From Fragilaria crotonensis (taxonomy: Eukaryota; Bacillariophyta; Fragilariophyceae; Fragilariales; Fragilariaceae): DNA of 33,018 nucleotides. The notes under the pieces are model-generated. The model was not told the DNA's origin, did no database searches, and saw only the letters and a program-made list of their open reading frames with translations. The stretch is taken from NCBI GenBank assembly GCA_022925895.1, contig JAKSYS010000689.1:1-33018 (forward strand), read 5' to 3'. The translations under genes were made by a program, and so were the position numbers. Each line of letters starts with the position of its first letter. Positions within the stretch are counted from its first letter, which is position 1. Positions 1-11,373 of this stretch are shown piece by piece.

Positions 1-90
1 GAGTAGTCATGACTATGACTACTGGGGCCCTCGAGCAAGTAGTTAATCAACTAGTAATCAACTCCCAGTGACTACCCCATGACTACCCGG
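1..90 (+). repeat. Left terminal and subterminal repeats of the hAT element
   Basis: This stretch starts with GAGTAGTCATGACTATGAC and repeats TGACTAC at about 15-22, 69-76 and 81-87. AGTAGTTAATCAA (about 40-52) recurs in direct orientation near the right end (about 3916-3928). The first 19 or so bases are inverted relative to the right end. Clustered short motifs at transposon ends are usual transposase-binding sites; that role is inferred. Confidence 0.5.
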
Positions 91-199
91 ACTCGCACCA
101 CGCGCGGAGCGCGGGTATATATGTTGTTCGCCCGAAGGGCGAAATTTTTTTTCAGCCAAATATAGTACAAAATGCTACTAGGCCATAACAAGATCACTG

Positions 200-2410
200 A
201 AGCAAGCACTTTCATGCCCATTCTCGGGGCAAAAAAATTAGCCCAAATTGGCAGTGGCTTGTCCCCAGTTTGAAGCCCAGAGAATCACAGTCATTGTAAA
301 TTGTCCTGTTATGGAATCATTGCCGTATATCTAACAAAACACTAAGAAATTCCTTTGTCGGCATGACAAAAACCCATTGAGCAGCTGCCACTCCCATGTT
401 TGGCAATATATCCAAATGCATCTGAATAAGGGGCCAATCCAAAGTGATCCACTTTGAAGCCCAAGGAATCACAATCATTGCGAAATATCCTGTCAGCAAA
501 GAATAAATGTCATGCATCTGACAAGACACCCAAAGAAATTCTATGTCTGCATGAAAGAAACCCATTGAGTAGCTATCATTCTTGGCTGTCCTTGTCAAAA
601 ATTGTGATTGCAGCCCAACAAGGATAAAAAAGTACGCAGTTGCTTGTCCCCAGTTTGAAGCCCAGGGAATCACATTCAATGCCAAATGTTCTGTAATAGA
701 ATCATTGTCATGGTTGCCACAAGACACTCAGGCATTTGTTTGACTGCACTACAAAAAGCCATTGAGCAGTTGTCACCCTTGTCCTTGTCAGAAATTGTGA
801 TTGCAGCCCAAGGTGAGACAAATTGGCAGTTGCTTGTCCCCAGTTTGAAGCCCAAGGAATCACATTCATTGCAAAGAGTCTTGTCATAGCATCATTGTCA
901 TGCATCTGACAAGGCACTCAGACATTTGTTTGACTGCATGACAAAACCCCACTGAGCAGTTGTCACTCCTGCCCCTGTCAGAAATTGTGATTGTATCCCA
1001 AGATTGGGGAAATGGAAAGTTGTCCCCAGTTTGAAGCCCAGGGAATCACATTCAATGCCAAATGGTCTGTAATAGAATCATTGTCATTGTTGCCACAAGA
1101 CACTCAGGCATTTGTTTGACTGCACTACAAAAAGCCATTGAGCAGTTGTCACTCTTGTCCTTGTCAGAAATTGTGATTGCAGCCCAAGGTGAGACAAATT
1201 GGCAGTTGCTTGTCCCCAGTTTGAAGCCCAAGGAATCACATTCATTGCAAAGAGTCTTGTCATAGCATCATTGTCATGCATCTGACAAGGCACTCAGACA
1301 TTTGTTTGACTGCATGACAAAACCCCACTGAGCAGTTGTCACTCCTGCCCCTGTCAGAAATTGTGATTGTATCCCAAGATTGGGGAAATGGAAAGTTGTC
1401 CCCAGTTTGAAGCCCAGGGAATCACATTCAATGCCAAATGTTCTGTAATAGAATCATTGTCATTGTTGCCACAAGACACTCAGGCATTTGTTTGACTGCA
1501 CTACAAAAAGCCATTGAGCAGTTGTCACTCTTGTCCTTGTCAGAAATTGTGATTGCAGCCCAAGGTGAGACAAATTGGCAGTTGCTTGTCCCCAGTTTGA
1601 AGCCCAAGGAATCACATTCATTGCAAAGAGTCTTGTCATAGCATCATTGTCATGCATCTGACAAGGCACTCAGACATTTGTTTGACTGCATGACAAAACC
1701 CACTGAGCAGTTGTCACTCCTGCCCCTGTCAGAAATTGTGATTGTATCCAAGATTGGGGAAATGGAAAGTTGTCCCCAGTTTGAAGCCCAGGGAATCACA
1801 TTCAATGCCAAATGTTCTGTAATAGAATCATTGTCATGGTTGCCACAAGACACTCAGGCATTTGTTTGACTGCACTACAAAAAGCCATTGAGCAGTTGTC
1901 ACTCTTGTCCTTGTCAGAAATTGTGATTGCAGCCCAAGGTGAGACAAATTGGCAGTTGCTTGTCCCCAGTTTGAAGCCCAAGGAATCACATTCATTGCAA
2001 AGAGTCTTGTCATAGCATCATTGTCATGCATCTGACAAGGCACTCAGACATTTGTTTGACTGCATGACAAAACCCCACTGAGCAGTTGTCACTCCTGCCC
2101 CTGTCAGAAATTGTGATTGTATTCCAAGATTGGGGAAATGGAAAGTTGTCCCCAGTTTGAAGCCCAGGGAATCACATTCAATGCCAAATGGTCTGTAATA
2201 GAATCATTGTCATTGTTGCCACAAGACACTCAGGCATTTGTTTGACTGCACTACAAAAAGCCATTGAGCAGTTGTCACTCTTGTCCTTGTCAGAAATTGT
2301 GATTGCAGCCCAAGGTGAGACAAATTGGCAGTTGCATGTCCCCAGTTTGAAGCCCAAGGAATCACATTCATTGCAAAGAGTCTTGTCATAGCATCATCAT
2401 CATGCATCTT
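200..2410. repeat. Satellite array, about 12 monomers of ~188 bp in a 376 bp dimer
   Basis: The anchor CAGTTTGAAG recurs at 266 (diverged copy next at about 450), 651, 841, 1027, 1217, 1403, 1593, 1777, 1967, 2153 and 2343. Spacings alternate between 190 and 184-186 bp. Two monomer types therefore alternate: one contains GTGAGACAAATTGGCAGTTG, the other ATTGGGGAAATGGAAAGTTG. The 376 bp dimers are nearly identical to each other, while the first two monomers (about 250-650) are strongly diverged and the last (2343-2410) is cut short. Apparent reading frames of 60-70 codons repeat with the same period on both strands. They are by-products of the repeat, not genes. Confidence 0.95.
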
Positions 2411-2463
2411 ATAGGCCCAACTCAAGCACAACTGGCAGAGCCATTGACAAAACTTTCTGACAG

Positions 2464-3798
2464 TCAGATGGAATTGTTATGACCGCTGCCTTCATCCATG
2501 AACGCAAGCACATGGTCCGTAAAAAATTGCAGATGACAGCGATTAGCGAGCTGAAGTAAACTCCCGACCAGCCATACTTTTGACGCGTTCAGCCGGTGTT
2601 GATGTTGCTGGTGTCCCAAGGTAATCCATTGCCATTTGATAATGTGCTGGTAGCACATCCTTGCAGGCCATCTTCCATTGAACAATGTCAATAAATGACT
2701 GTGAAACGACAAGTCCCATGGTCAGATATCGATCAACTTCATCGTGAACTGGAGTACTTAGAGCATTGTTACGATCACCATCAAGGACACCACCGCTCCT
2801 GGTGGTGTTCGCAAAGTGAGCTTCAAAGAGAGTTTCTGATCTCGAATCAGAGGCGGGGCGCACAGGCGGAAGAGCTTCAAGCTTGTCAGCATATCAATCA
2901 TTAAGTACACCCCGTATATGACCTTTGATGATGGACAGCGTTACAGGGTCAGTTGGCTTGGGGATCTGCGGGTTGAGATAGGCACATACAATTGCTGGGA
3001 GCTGTACAAGTTTCTCCTTATAGACAAGAAGTTTTGCCTTCATAGTTTCTGCCGATAGGGAAGCATGGATATTCTTGAGGACGGGTTCATTGGTTGCACA
3101 ATGTTTGATCAGATGGGAAATTGAGAGCTGAACTAAGTCCATGCTTGATACTCATCATCAAAGTCTGAGTCATGGCTTTGGAATTCTTGATATTGTAGCT
3201 ATCAAGACATTAAAGTTTGATGTTTATGGTTGGCATGTACATCAACTAAAATGCATGACTTTGAATGCCCATTGAGCATTCTTCAAATCAACATTTTTGC
3301 CAATACCATGACTTCATATTGGCAAAGGAATCATAGAAGTTGTAAGTTTGACTTCATTGTTTTCAACATTGTATCTGTCAGGTTGTCAATCGTTGACACA
3401 GCCAGACACATTTGCTGGTTGAACATCAAGTCTCATACAAATCAATGCTTGCTTACTACTATGTCGGGAGTTTGTGGATGTACTAACTTGTGACAGGTCA
3501 CCAAGTGTTTATTGCCATTGGCTGGACCACCATTGTGCAGGGAAATCAGGCAGTCTATGAATTTCTTCTTGCCTGCATCGATGCAGAGCTTGCAAACGTA
3601 TGAACACAATATCTTGCAAGAGTTTTTCATCGGTCCATTCTTCAAAAGCCAAATATACTGCCACACCCATGATGATCCCATTTCTTTCCTTATGATGGTC
3701 TGGTTGCCTTCACCAGATTCATTTGTGTCATTGTCATCAGGGGGTTCTCCCTGCAGAGTAGTGCAATTGACGTCGTCGTTCTCTTCACCATCGTTCAT
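2464..3798 (-). pseudogene. hAT transposase remnant (BED-like finger, middle fragment, dimerisation domain)
   Basis: Three disconnected minus-strand fragments are visible. The N-terminal one (3442-3798) has an acidic start followed by VWQYIW, a CKLC-type cysteine pair, and HLVTCHK, which resembles a BED zinc finger. The middle one (2894-3142) contains ICAYLNPQ-like residues of the region before the dimerisation domain (VCAYLNPQIPKP). The C-terminal one (2543-2863) contains EVDRYL, a W about 17 residues on, and YLGTPATSTPAERVKSMAG, the hallmark of the hAT dimerisation domain. The catalytic centre between the first two fragments (3143-3441) is missing or unrecognisable, and frames differ between fragments. 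A full hAT transposase is about 600-800 residues; here fewer than 300 can be placed. Non-functional. Confidence 0.8.
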
Positions 3799-3837
3799 CG
3801 CTCAACACTCAGAACACGAAACTATGCGTAGGTACGC

Positions 3838-3941
3838 AGTAATCACATTTTTGACTACTACTTTGATTACCACCTTGTACCGGTAGTTAGTCGTAGTCAG
3901 TAGTCAGTGATAATCAGTAGTTAATCAAGTTTTGACTACTC
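3838..3941 (+). repeat. Right terminal and subterminal repeats of the hAT element
   Basis: This stretch contains TGACTACTAC, GTAGTTAGTCGTAGTCAGTA and TTTTGACTACTC at its outer edge. The outer end is the inverted partner of the window start. Just outside is CGGCCGCGTG, unrelated to the repeats, so the boundary falls near 3941. Confidence 0.5.
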
Positions 3942-4021
3942 GGCCGCGTGATTAGCAAACCCTGAACCGAACACATCACGTGATCGGCAATTGGAAGAAC
4001 AACTGATACTCTGATACATAA

Positions 4022-4073
4022 TACTACCTCAGACCTCAGACCTCAGACGCACATCCCATTGATCGTAATTCTC
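4022..4073 (+). promoter_or_regulatory. Short tandem repeat just upstream of the AMP deaminase start
   Basis: CCTCAGA repeats about three times (about 4026-4048) directly before the chosen ATG at 4074. It lies where the 5' leader or promoter should be. No TATA box or initiator is convincing, so a regulatory role is only possible. Confidence 0.25.
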
Positions 4074-6363
4074 ATGGCAGACGAAGAGACACCCCTTCCA
4101 GGGGGGCCACCGGCTCCCATCGCCTTACTCCGTAGACTGTCCTCGGAAGTCGATGCACAAATAGCGGAGCGTGTCGAATCAGAAACAATCAACAGCAACG
4201 GCAAGCGTCGAGCGCAAGATCCTCCGGCTCGTGAGCGACCTGCTGTAAGTAGAAAAGAGCCGATGATATACACATAACTTGCGTCCATCTTCGATCATCA
4301 TCAAGTTATGTATTTATAACCCGACACTAACTGATTCATCAATTTCTTCCATTCCACCTGCTTTTTCGTGTGAATCGAATGGAATACAAATAAACACTCA
4401 CACAACGTGCTCAGGATGGCCTTCCTTGGCCCCATCGAGATATGCTCTCATTCACCAGGTCTCTCATATTCTATGGTGCTGGCTCTGTCACGGCGGAGCA
4501 CGAGACTGCATGTCGCTACATTCAAGAGTCGCGATCCTTGAGAGCAAAGTATTATGGTGGTGGTGGAACCGTTGTCGTGGATGTCAATCTTTGAAAAACT
4601 CCAACAATTTGCAATTCCACTTTGGAAAGGATGGAGTCATTGAAATTCATGATGGAAATGCTACTTCCACAGACTCGTCCGGGAATCTTTGCTCCGTCCC
4701 GTCCATTGATGCGTATACACAAGACTACAAGCGTCTCACGGAAATGGTATCGGACGGTGCCATGCGTTCTTTTTGTTTTCAACGACTCCAGTTGCTTAGT
4801 ACTGCCTTTAAGATGCACACCATTGCCAATTCGTCAGTTGAAGCGCAGGCCCAATCCAATTTGCTCGGGACGGACTTTTATCGCACCATGAAGGTCGATA
4901 ATCACATTCATGGGGCAGCCGCCATGTCTGCAAAGTATTTTGTCGAATTTGTGCGGGACAAGCTGGAAACGGAAGGAGATGCTGTCGTGTCGCCAGATGG
5001 AAAGACTCTACAACAAGTCTTTGATGAGGCAGGCATCCAGACGGATCATTTGACGATTGATGCATTCAGTGTGTTGGCGGATTATTCAGTCTATCAACGA
5101 TTTGACAATTTCAACAACAAATACAGTCCCTTTCGTATGGCTGATTTGAGACGCATATTTCTGAAGACGACAAATCATATGGAAGGACGCTACTTTGCCG
5201 AACTGATAAAGGGTGTTTTCAATCGACACGAAAGGGCCAAGGGCCATTGCTCCGCAATTGAGCTTCGACTTAGTATCTATGGAATGGAACGTCACGAGTG
5301 GTTTGATCTTGCCAAGTGGGTAACGAGGGATTGGCAAGGAGGGCCAAAACCAGGACCTGTCTTGTCGTCGCACAATCGTTGGTTAATTCAGGTACCTCGA
5401 CTGTGGAGAATCTTTCGCTCAAAGTATAAGGATCAATCCTTTCAGGGCATGTTGGACAATCTCTTCATACCCATATTTGAGGCTACATTATATCCTGAAC
5501 AGCACCCCGAGATTGCTGAACTTCTTCATCATATTGTGGGTTTCGACTCGGTCGACGATGAAGGTGCCCACGAAGATACTTGCGTCGGAGAACGACCGCA
5601 TGAATGGGTACGTTGTGCCAACCCATGCTACTCTTGGCAGCTTTATTACATCTGGGCAAACTTGGAGGTTCTCAATAAGGTTCGACAAGCAAAGGGCCTC
5701 AATACGTTTGCCTTTCGACCCCATGCTGGCGAAACTGGGGATAGTATGCATCTAGCGGCAACGTACCTCCTTTGTCCTGCCATTAACCACGGGATAAATC
5801 TCCACAACCAAGTATCGCTGCAATACTTGTACTACCTGGACCAAGTCGGCCTCTCCGTCAGTCCCCTGTCCAACAACTTTCTGTTCAGAAAGATTGCCAC
5901 CAACCCATTTCCCAAGCTTTTCCGGCGTGGCTTGAACTGCACACTATCGACAGACGATCCTCTGCTTTTTCACATGAGTGATGATGCCTTACTGGAGGAG
6001 TATGCCGTAGCCCGAGCAACTTTTGACTTATCCATGACTGACGTATCCGAAATCGCCCGAAATTCAGTCTTACAATCAGGCTTTGAGGACAGCTTCAAAC
6101 GCGAATGGTTGGGTGACGATTACGCACGTGGCCTCACATTTTGCGACGAAAACAAGACACATGTGCCATTGATTAGATCCAAGTATCGCGCCGAACATTT
6201 GGCTATTGAACATATGCTGGTTGAAATGATTGGTGCTGGCAAAGGAGATGCGGTTCTCGACGAGATGAAGGTTCAGTTTGGACTCGCCAGGGATGCGCAC
6301 CGACAAGTTCTATTTGACAATGTAGATCAAGTTCCGGACTTCCCCGAGCAAGGACAGTTGTAA
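4074..6363 (+). CDS. AMP deaminase (one intron, one apparent frameshift)
   Basis: The enzyme hydrolyses AMP to IMP and ammonia in the cytosolic purine nucleotide cycle. Exon 1 (4074-4244, 57 codons) is a disordered N-terminus starting MADEETPLPGG. The intron is 4245-4414. Exon 2 resumes with DGLPWPHRDML and runs to TAA at 6361-6363. The catalytic domain is complete: the first zinc motif DNHIH (codons 4903-4911), RFDNFNNKYSPF, the block RPHAGETGD (near 5718), INHGINL, and the signature STDDPLLFH (near 5950). It ends with IARNSVLQSGF and a short tail. The total would be about 706 residues, usual for eukaryotic AMP deaminases once the variable N-terminus is discounted. The frame of exon 2 from 4415 (FYGAGSVTAEHETACRY up to VVVDVNL) stops at TGA 4592-4594. 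The catalytic domain continues in another frame (FGKDGVIEIHDG), as if one base were missing near the A-run at 4594-4598. A tiny unrecognised intron is the alternative. It is convergent with PARG, 116 bp away. Confidence 0.93.
4245..4414 (+). other. Intron of the AMP deaminase gene
   Basis: The donor is GTAAGT at 4245-4250, the branch-point-like CTAAC lies near 4326, and the acceptor GCTCAG ends at 4414. Both exon ends are in phase 0 (GCT / GAT). The interval has in-frame stops, and the downstream protein-like frame opens exactly after the acceptor. Confidence 0.75.
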
Positions 6364-6479
6364 GCGTATAGGTATTGAGTTGACGTGTGTCTATTTTTAT
6401 GGGTTTCGCATTACACTCCTTCTCCCGTCAATTTGCAACGTTTCCGCACGTGTCATGACACTGACACCTTGTAAGTCAC

Positions 6480-7770
6480 TCAATGCTCGAGGCGCGGCAG
6501 TTTTTCAAGAGTCTTCAATAGTTGGAGGTAGTTGTCAGTCTTGATAATCTTGTTGCCAAACAGTTTCTCTTGCTCAATCACACCGAGGACATCTTCACAT
6601 CGGACGCCATGGATTGCATCAAGAACACGCTCAAGAAGCTCCATCTCATCCTGCTTTCCGTAGGCGGAGTAAAGAAGTCGACGGTCGTCCGTGCACAACG
6701 ACACAGCTACTACTTGTTGTAGGAACTTGTGCACAACGTTGCCACCGAATGCCCCACAACCCCATTTACCGGTGGAAATGAGGATGGGCGGATTGTTGTC
6801 GCCACCATCAAGTGCCCTTGGTGACGCATTCTGCAAACGATGTGTGAGCCTTGAGGATGTCGCGCATGATGGACGCAGGCGCAAACGTATTTTCGATTGA
6901 GGCATCAATCACCAGAATGTCTTGGGAGTACACCGGATCTTGTGCACCAAGAAACTTAAAAGTCGACGAATATCCTTCATATCGACTGTAACGGCCAACG
7001 TTTTGAACAATGCATATCTCGTTGTGTGGAATCGTTCCATGAAACAACATTCCGACATTCATTTCTGGGCAACACATTTGAATAACTTCTTCCTGCGTCA
7101 TGGAATCATCGTAGAAGAATCCTACCCCAAAGTTTTCATTGGCAAAGTCGACAATTGCGTCTGCCTCGGCCCTTCCATGGCACGAAGATCGATAGAAACT
7201 CTGCCAGCGTCAATGCGCCTGTCCCAGTCCAACGATGACACGTCTGGAACAGACATTCGAGAAAAGCGTATCTCATCGTGTTTGTCCTTGTCAGGCTCAA
7301 CTTCCTGGGTTGCTTGAAAGTATTGTATCAAGCACTTGATTTTCTCGACGGCCACTGGTCGTTCGTTACTGTCACTCCAAAACATTGGATCAAAGTTCAA
7401 ACCTGTAAAGTCGGGATCAGGTGGCTTGAGAAAGCGAACTGGATCCACTGCGAGGTTCCCCAGAAAGACTTGAGCGAGGAAGGCACGACAAACACTTCGT
7501 GTCATGCTGACCTTGGGGGCTTCAAGATTCAAATCTGTATCGCAGTAGCTGTCATCGAGACTCGATGCAGACGATACCAACGAATCCCAAGAAGGGACGA
7601 ATCTGGGATTTGTTCAGCATACCTTCGAGTGCTCCCAGCAAGGAACATTCCCAAAAAAACCTGGTCCCACCGATTTCTTGAGCAAGTTCAGCAGGTCTCT
7701 GGACATGCTCAAACTGTTGCCGAAGCTGCAAGCCTCCTTTTCTGAAAAGTTTCATTTGTAACAAAAACAC
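6480..7770 (-). CDS. Poly(ADP-ribose) glycohydrolase (PARG), three apparent frameshifts
   Basis: PARG cleaves ribose-ribose bonds of poly(ADP-ribose), releasing ADP-ribose, mainly in the nucleus. Reading leftwards, an N-terminal part (7552-7755/7770; ATG at 7755 or 7770) joins the helical region (DLNLEAPKVSMTRSVCRAF, KIKCLIQYF). The catalytic macrodomain-like fold follows. IVDFANENFGVGFFYDDSM then MTQEEVIQMCCPEM gives the PARG signature with the paired acidic residues of the QEE motif. Next come HNEICIV, YSRYEGYSSTF and VIDAS, and STGKWGCGAFGG near the end. Frames change near 7605-7613 (AAATCCC on the coding strand), 7170-7172 (GGG) and 6814-6816 (GGG). Each sits in a short homopolymer, and the protein is well conserved on both sides. 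That points to sequence errors rather than decay, though a true pseudogene is not excluded. The stop is at 6480-6482. The gene is convergent with AMP deaminase. Confidence 0.88.
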
Positions 7771-8191
7771 TTGGACAGCTGATTTTGTAATGTTGTGCTT
7801 TAGTCCACGACGAGAACAGTGAGGTACGTATAAACTAATCTCAAAACCTCAATCGTACTCGTACTCGTACTCCACCTTCCGACTCAATTGAAACACACTT
7901 GCACGAATGGAGAATCGAGAATCCCAGCATACTGTAAATTTAGCTCACATCGCTTATCGCTCATGGCCTCATCACTGAGGAGTCGCCTCCGTTTCAAGCT
8001 TGCACCTCGCAACTCGCAACTCGCAACTCATGTGCTATGTCATACAGTACAGCTGGTTTTTCGTTGAAGCGTCCGAACGTAGGTTGTGTACAATTCGTAC
8101 CATGCACGCATATTATTTCCATATCCTTTATCAAGTTTTAGTAGCAGCTGTCTCCTGCGACCATAAAAATCCATCTCTGTCGACATGATGA
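7771..8191. other. Intergenic stretch with two microrepeats
   Basis: No gene is supported. It holds the presumed promoter side of PARG. It also has two short tandem repeats: CGTACT units at about 7854-7873 and CAACTCG units at about 8007-8029. The right part is the 3' flank of the next minus-strand gene. No tRNA or transposon end was recognised. Confidence 0.5.
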
Positions 8192-11100
8192 TCACACCTC
8201 GTCCTCCTCGTTTCTTGTCTTTGCTTCTTTGAGTGCACTGTTGACGAAGCCACGATCGAAGTCCAATGCACACCTGTGAGACTTGAACAATTTCATCAGG
8301 CGTTGGATTTCGGAGTACAGAAGTCCTTGATCTTCTGTTATACTTGTGGCGATGAAGTTGTGGGTACGACCTTGCTGCCTCATTCTCTGCTGACTCTCAA
8401 AAGATGATGGTAAGTACAAATATATGCGCGTGCTCTCGAAGCAAACTTTCCCATCCTTTCTTTGGTCAACTCCTTGATTGAACACGTTGAATCTCTCACA
8501 AGTTGTTTGAAATTCTCTCGTCCTCTTTTTGAGATACAGGAACCCGTCGGTAGAAAGCCTTTGCGTGACCCCAGCAAAATTCAATGCCTTCCCTGCTAAT
8601 TCGGCATGGAACTTTGGTGTTAGAAGTACCGTGATGCCCAGCTGAGATCCAAGGTACTGAAGTGCCGTTTCCTCATCCTTGAAATCAGCACACTCTGCGA
8701 TGAGATGGCGTAGGGAATACCGTAAGTCAATCTTCCCTGAAATTGTGTCTTTCTTTCCGTCGACAGTGTATTTATCTAACTCACTTGGATCAATCAGTCC
8801 TCTTTCCCACAGAACTTGTAGCATGCCTTTAGATTTTCCTTCCCATCCAGATAGGATTTTGTCGACTTCTTTGTGAGTTTCGATTGAATTGTTTCTTGCC
8901 AATTCCTGAAGTTCGGCTTTAGTGTACCCGCGTTTTTGTTGGAGCGTCACACCTTTTCGTTGAGCTCTTCAAGAAGGGTCTTCTTTGTTTTTCAATTGGC
9001 TTGCTTCTTTTCCCCATTATTCGATCATGACGTTGTAAGTCACGTTGCTCTGGTGTCAAATACCATGGGCCACAGTCGTCAGTATTGAATACCATTGACT
9101 GTGTGTCTCCGATGCCCAGGGTTGGTGAGTGTGTGCCCAGATAACCCTCTTGTGACATTATGACTGTGTCTCTCATCTGCTGTTTTGATCCTCCAAAGTT
9201 CTTTTGCATGTTGATCGCACTGAGTGCACCATCACGTTTGCGAGCGTGTCCCTGAGAATGATCGAACAAAAATACAAAATCGAAGCTTGGATATAGGATT
9301 CGTAGGCAATCAACCACATCCTCAAGCTGAAGACTCATGTGGTATGAATTCCAATAACCCTGATTATTGATTCCGATGAACAAGTATTTTACGAAGGGGG
9401 ATTCCAACAAAATCGGCTTCCTCGTTGTTCCCAAGATTTCCATCGCAGCTGTTGTATCGAGGTAATTTCCACCGCCGAGAGCTGCTGTTTGCCTTGCCAT
9501 ATTCACTCTTTGTAACTCATCCTCTGTCATCTGCCTGCCAAAGCCGAATTCGCGTGACACGAACGCAGAAAGCATATACCCATCGCCCTCCGACTTGGGC
9601 AGAAGTGGCACTTGTCCTTTGGCCCAACCCATTGTTTGGAGGACAGTAGATACTGCGCGAAGACAGACTCATCTTGACCAATAATCATCAAGGGCCTGAC
9701 TGATGATGACACTCGTATGCTTGTTTTGCTTCAACATCTCGCGCTGCCTCTTCTCCCTTTTGATTCTTGATATGCAATTCTTCCAATAGTCAACGTGAAA
9801 CTCAACCCGAGTCTCATCAGATATAATATCATAGTAATGATGTCCGAAATCTGTGTCTAAGGTCTTGATCGTAGCAGCTTCACTGAGTGGAAGCTGAATC
9901 CAACGCCGACAACGTGGCTCAAGCACGGTAAGGTAGTTCTTGCAGAATGCATTTCGATGTGCGACAACATCTTCACGTTCATGGCCATCGACGTAGAAGC
10001 TCTTCCTTCTCGTATCATACTTGAATCCGAGTAATCGCATCCAGCGCCATGCTGTTGTGAAGCTCATGTTTTTAAGTCTATGTGCGCGAAGGAATAGCGC
10101 AATATCATCCTCATCTTGATCGACATCGACAGGATTGCTAGTAGGATTAATGGCTGTAGTACTTGTACTCAATGTTGACGTTTCTGCAGTATCTTCGTCT
10201 ACTACCGATTCACGTTTCCACAACGCAGCCAGCCTTGGGATTACAGACGAATGAACGAATTGATAGACTGCTTCAATTGAAAGATGTGACAAGTTCTCGA
10301 CGCCAAATGCAACAATCTGCTCCTTTGCGCATGGAAACACTTCGAGAACTCGAGGAAGAGGTCGTTTCCACACTGAACAGACAAGTTTGGGTTTGGGAAG
10401 CATTCAAAATTACGGAACACAATGTTCCAATTTGCGATGGTTTTATAGAAGGTTGCTTGCGTCATACCAACAGTGTTCAATACCTTACAAGATTCAGTGC
10501 AACAGTCTTGCCACGTCCATTCATTCATTTTTGCAAGAGCCAATCGGTACGCATAACAAAGAAACGTCGCCCTTTGCCTGACAGCGCATATCTCAGCTTT
10601 GGTACACACGTTGTCGATATCTCTACCTTGCACAACATTCCTCCAATTATTTTCTTCCTCATGAACGCTTTGAAGCAGTACAATCCTTCTCTGAAGTGCT
10701 TCCATTGGAGTTTCAGAATCGAAATCAGTATCATTCCCATCCTCGCAATTCGTTGTCCCATGTTTCTTTGGTGGTTTGAACACTCGGTATGCCTCTGGGC
10801 TACATGGCCAGTAACTTGAGCTAGAAGCATCAGCAGCAATCATTACAGCGGCCGCACCAGTATCTCCTATCCTTGCTCGTTTGCTCGGTGATTGCTCAAC
10901 AATGTCTCCGATCCTTCCTCCCGTTGTAGCCTCCGTGTTGACAGGTGTAGTTATCATTGTGTCGAGAGCGGGTCTTGATCTTGTGCTTGGAATGACTAGC
11001 ACATTTGCGGCTGCTTCCATTACTTTTCGTTCCATGCACTGTTAAGTGGACATGGGTACCGTATCTGCCTTGATTTCTCTGTGAAGTAGTAATAGAATGT

Positions 11101-11370
11101 GTTCTTGTATGTGACTCTGAACACTCCTGTTGTGTTTGATCCATCAAATCGGTGCATCAATTCTCCGAAAGAAGCCGACTTGGACATCCCTGTATTGAAC
11201 CTTCTTACATCAATGACGCCAAGGGACGCATTGACATCAAATCTCCCTAAAGCTTCAGCCCAAGTTGATGCAGGAAGCCAGCAATTTGACAATCTCGGAC
11301 CATACGTGATGTCTGTTCGAAGTAGCATGACGGCATCAGTCAAAATAGCATATTTACCTTTGTCAACCAT
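8192..11370 (-). pseudogene. IS630/Tc1-like DDE transposase, copy A (multiple frameshifts)
   Basis: A minus-strand gene of about 1,050 codons is spread over all three frames, from ATG at 11370 (MVDKGKYAIL) to the stop at 8192. It is homologous throughout to copy B at 12243-15286. The shared order is: WTWQDC; the DNA-binding-like MSFTTAWRWMRLLGF followed by FYVDGHERED; first acidic motif IGQDES; GPKGQVPLLPKSEG; YMLSAFVSREFG; second acidic motif FVFLFDHSQGH; MQKNFGGSK; MLQVLWERGLID; LTPKFHAELAG leading to GIEFCWGHAKAFYRR in a shifted frame; and RARAYICTYHH. Frame changes are seen near 11025, 10390, 9693, 9618, 8955, 8592 and 8528, mostly in short homopolymers. All three candidate catalytic acids remain. 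With at least seven breaks, decay is likelier than error alone. It is diverged from copy B at the protein level, so it is not a recent duplicate. Confidence 0.8.
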
Positions 11371-11373
11371 TGT

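Larger units (their letters stand above)
1..3941 (-). mobile_element. Degenerate hAT-superfamily DNA transposon carrying an internal satellite array
   Basis: The left end reads TAGTCATGACTATGACTAC from position 4. The reverse complement of the right end (to about 3939) reads TAGTCAAAACTTGATTAAC. They match at 14 of 19 positions, so they look like terminal inverted repeats. GAGTAGTCA is shared exactly if the ends are taken as 1 and 3941. Both ends are rich in further TAGTCA/TGACTA motifs (to about 90, and 3850-3941), as expected for subterminal transposase-binding repeats of hAT elements. Between them lie hAT transposase remnants on the minus strand (2464-3798) and a tandem satellite (200-2410). 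The window begins at the element end, so the 8-bp target duplication typical of hAT cannot be tested. The transposase is broken, so the element cannot be autonomous. The hAT assignment rests on the protein remnants; the exact ends are an inference. Confidence 0.6.

Noticed and set aside
250..2410. CRISPR-like array
   Set aside because: Units are about 188 bp, contiguous and without unique spacers. It is a satellite.
317..2431. A series of 60-136-codon frames on both strands
   Set aside because: They recur with the 376-bp satellite period and have almost the same sequence on each turn; frames on both strands overlap. They are by-products of the repeat.
7278..7745. 155-codon plus-strand frame
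   Set aside because: Antisense to the PARG helical region and catalytic start; no motif.
10163..10819. 218-codon plus-strand frame
   Set aside because: It overlaps conserved minus-strand transposase copy A segments and has no recognisable domain; likely an antisense shadow.
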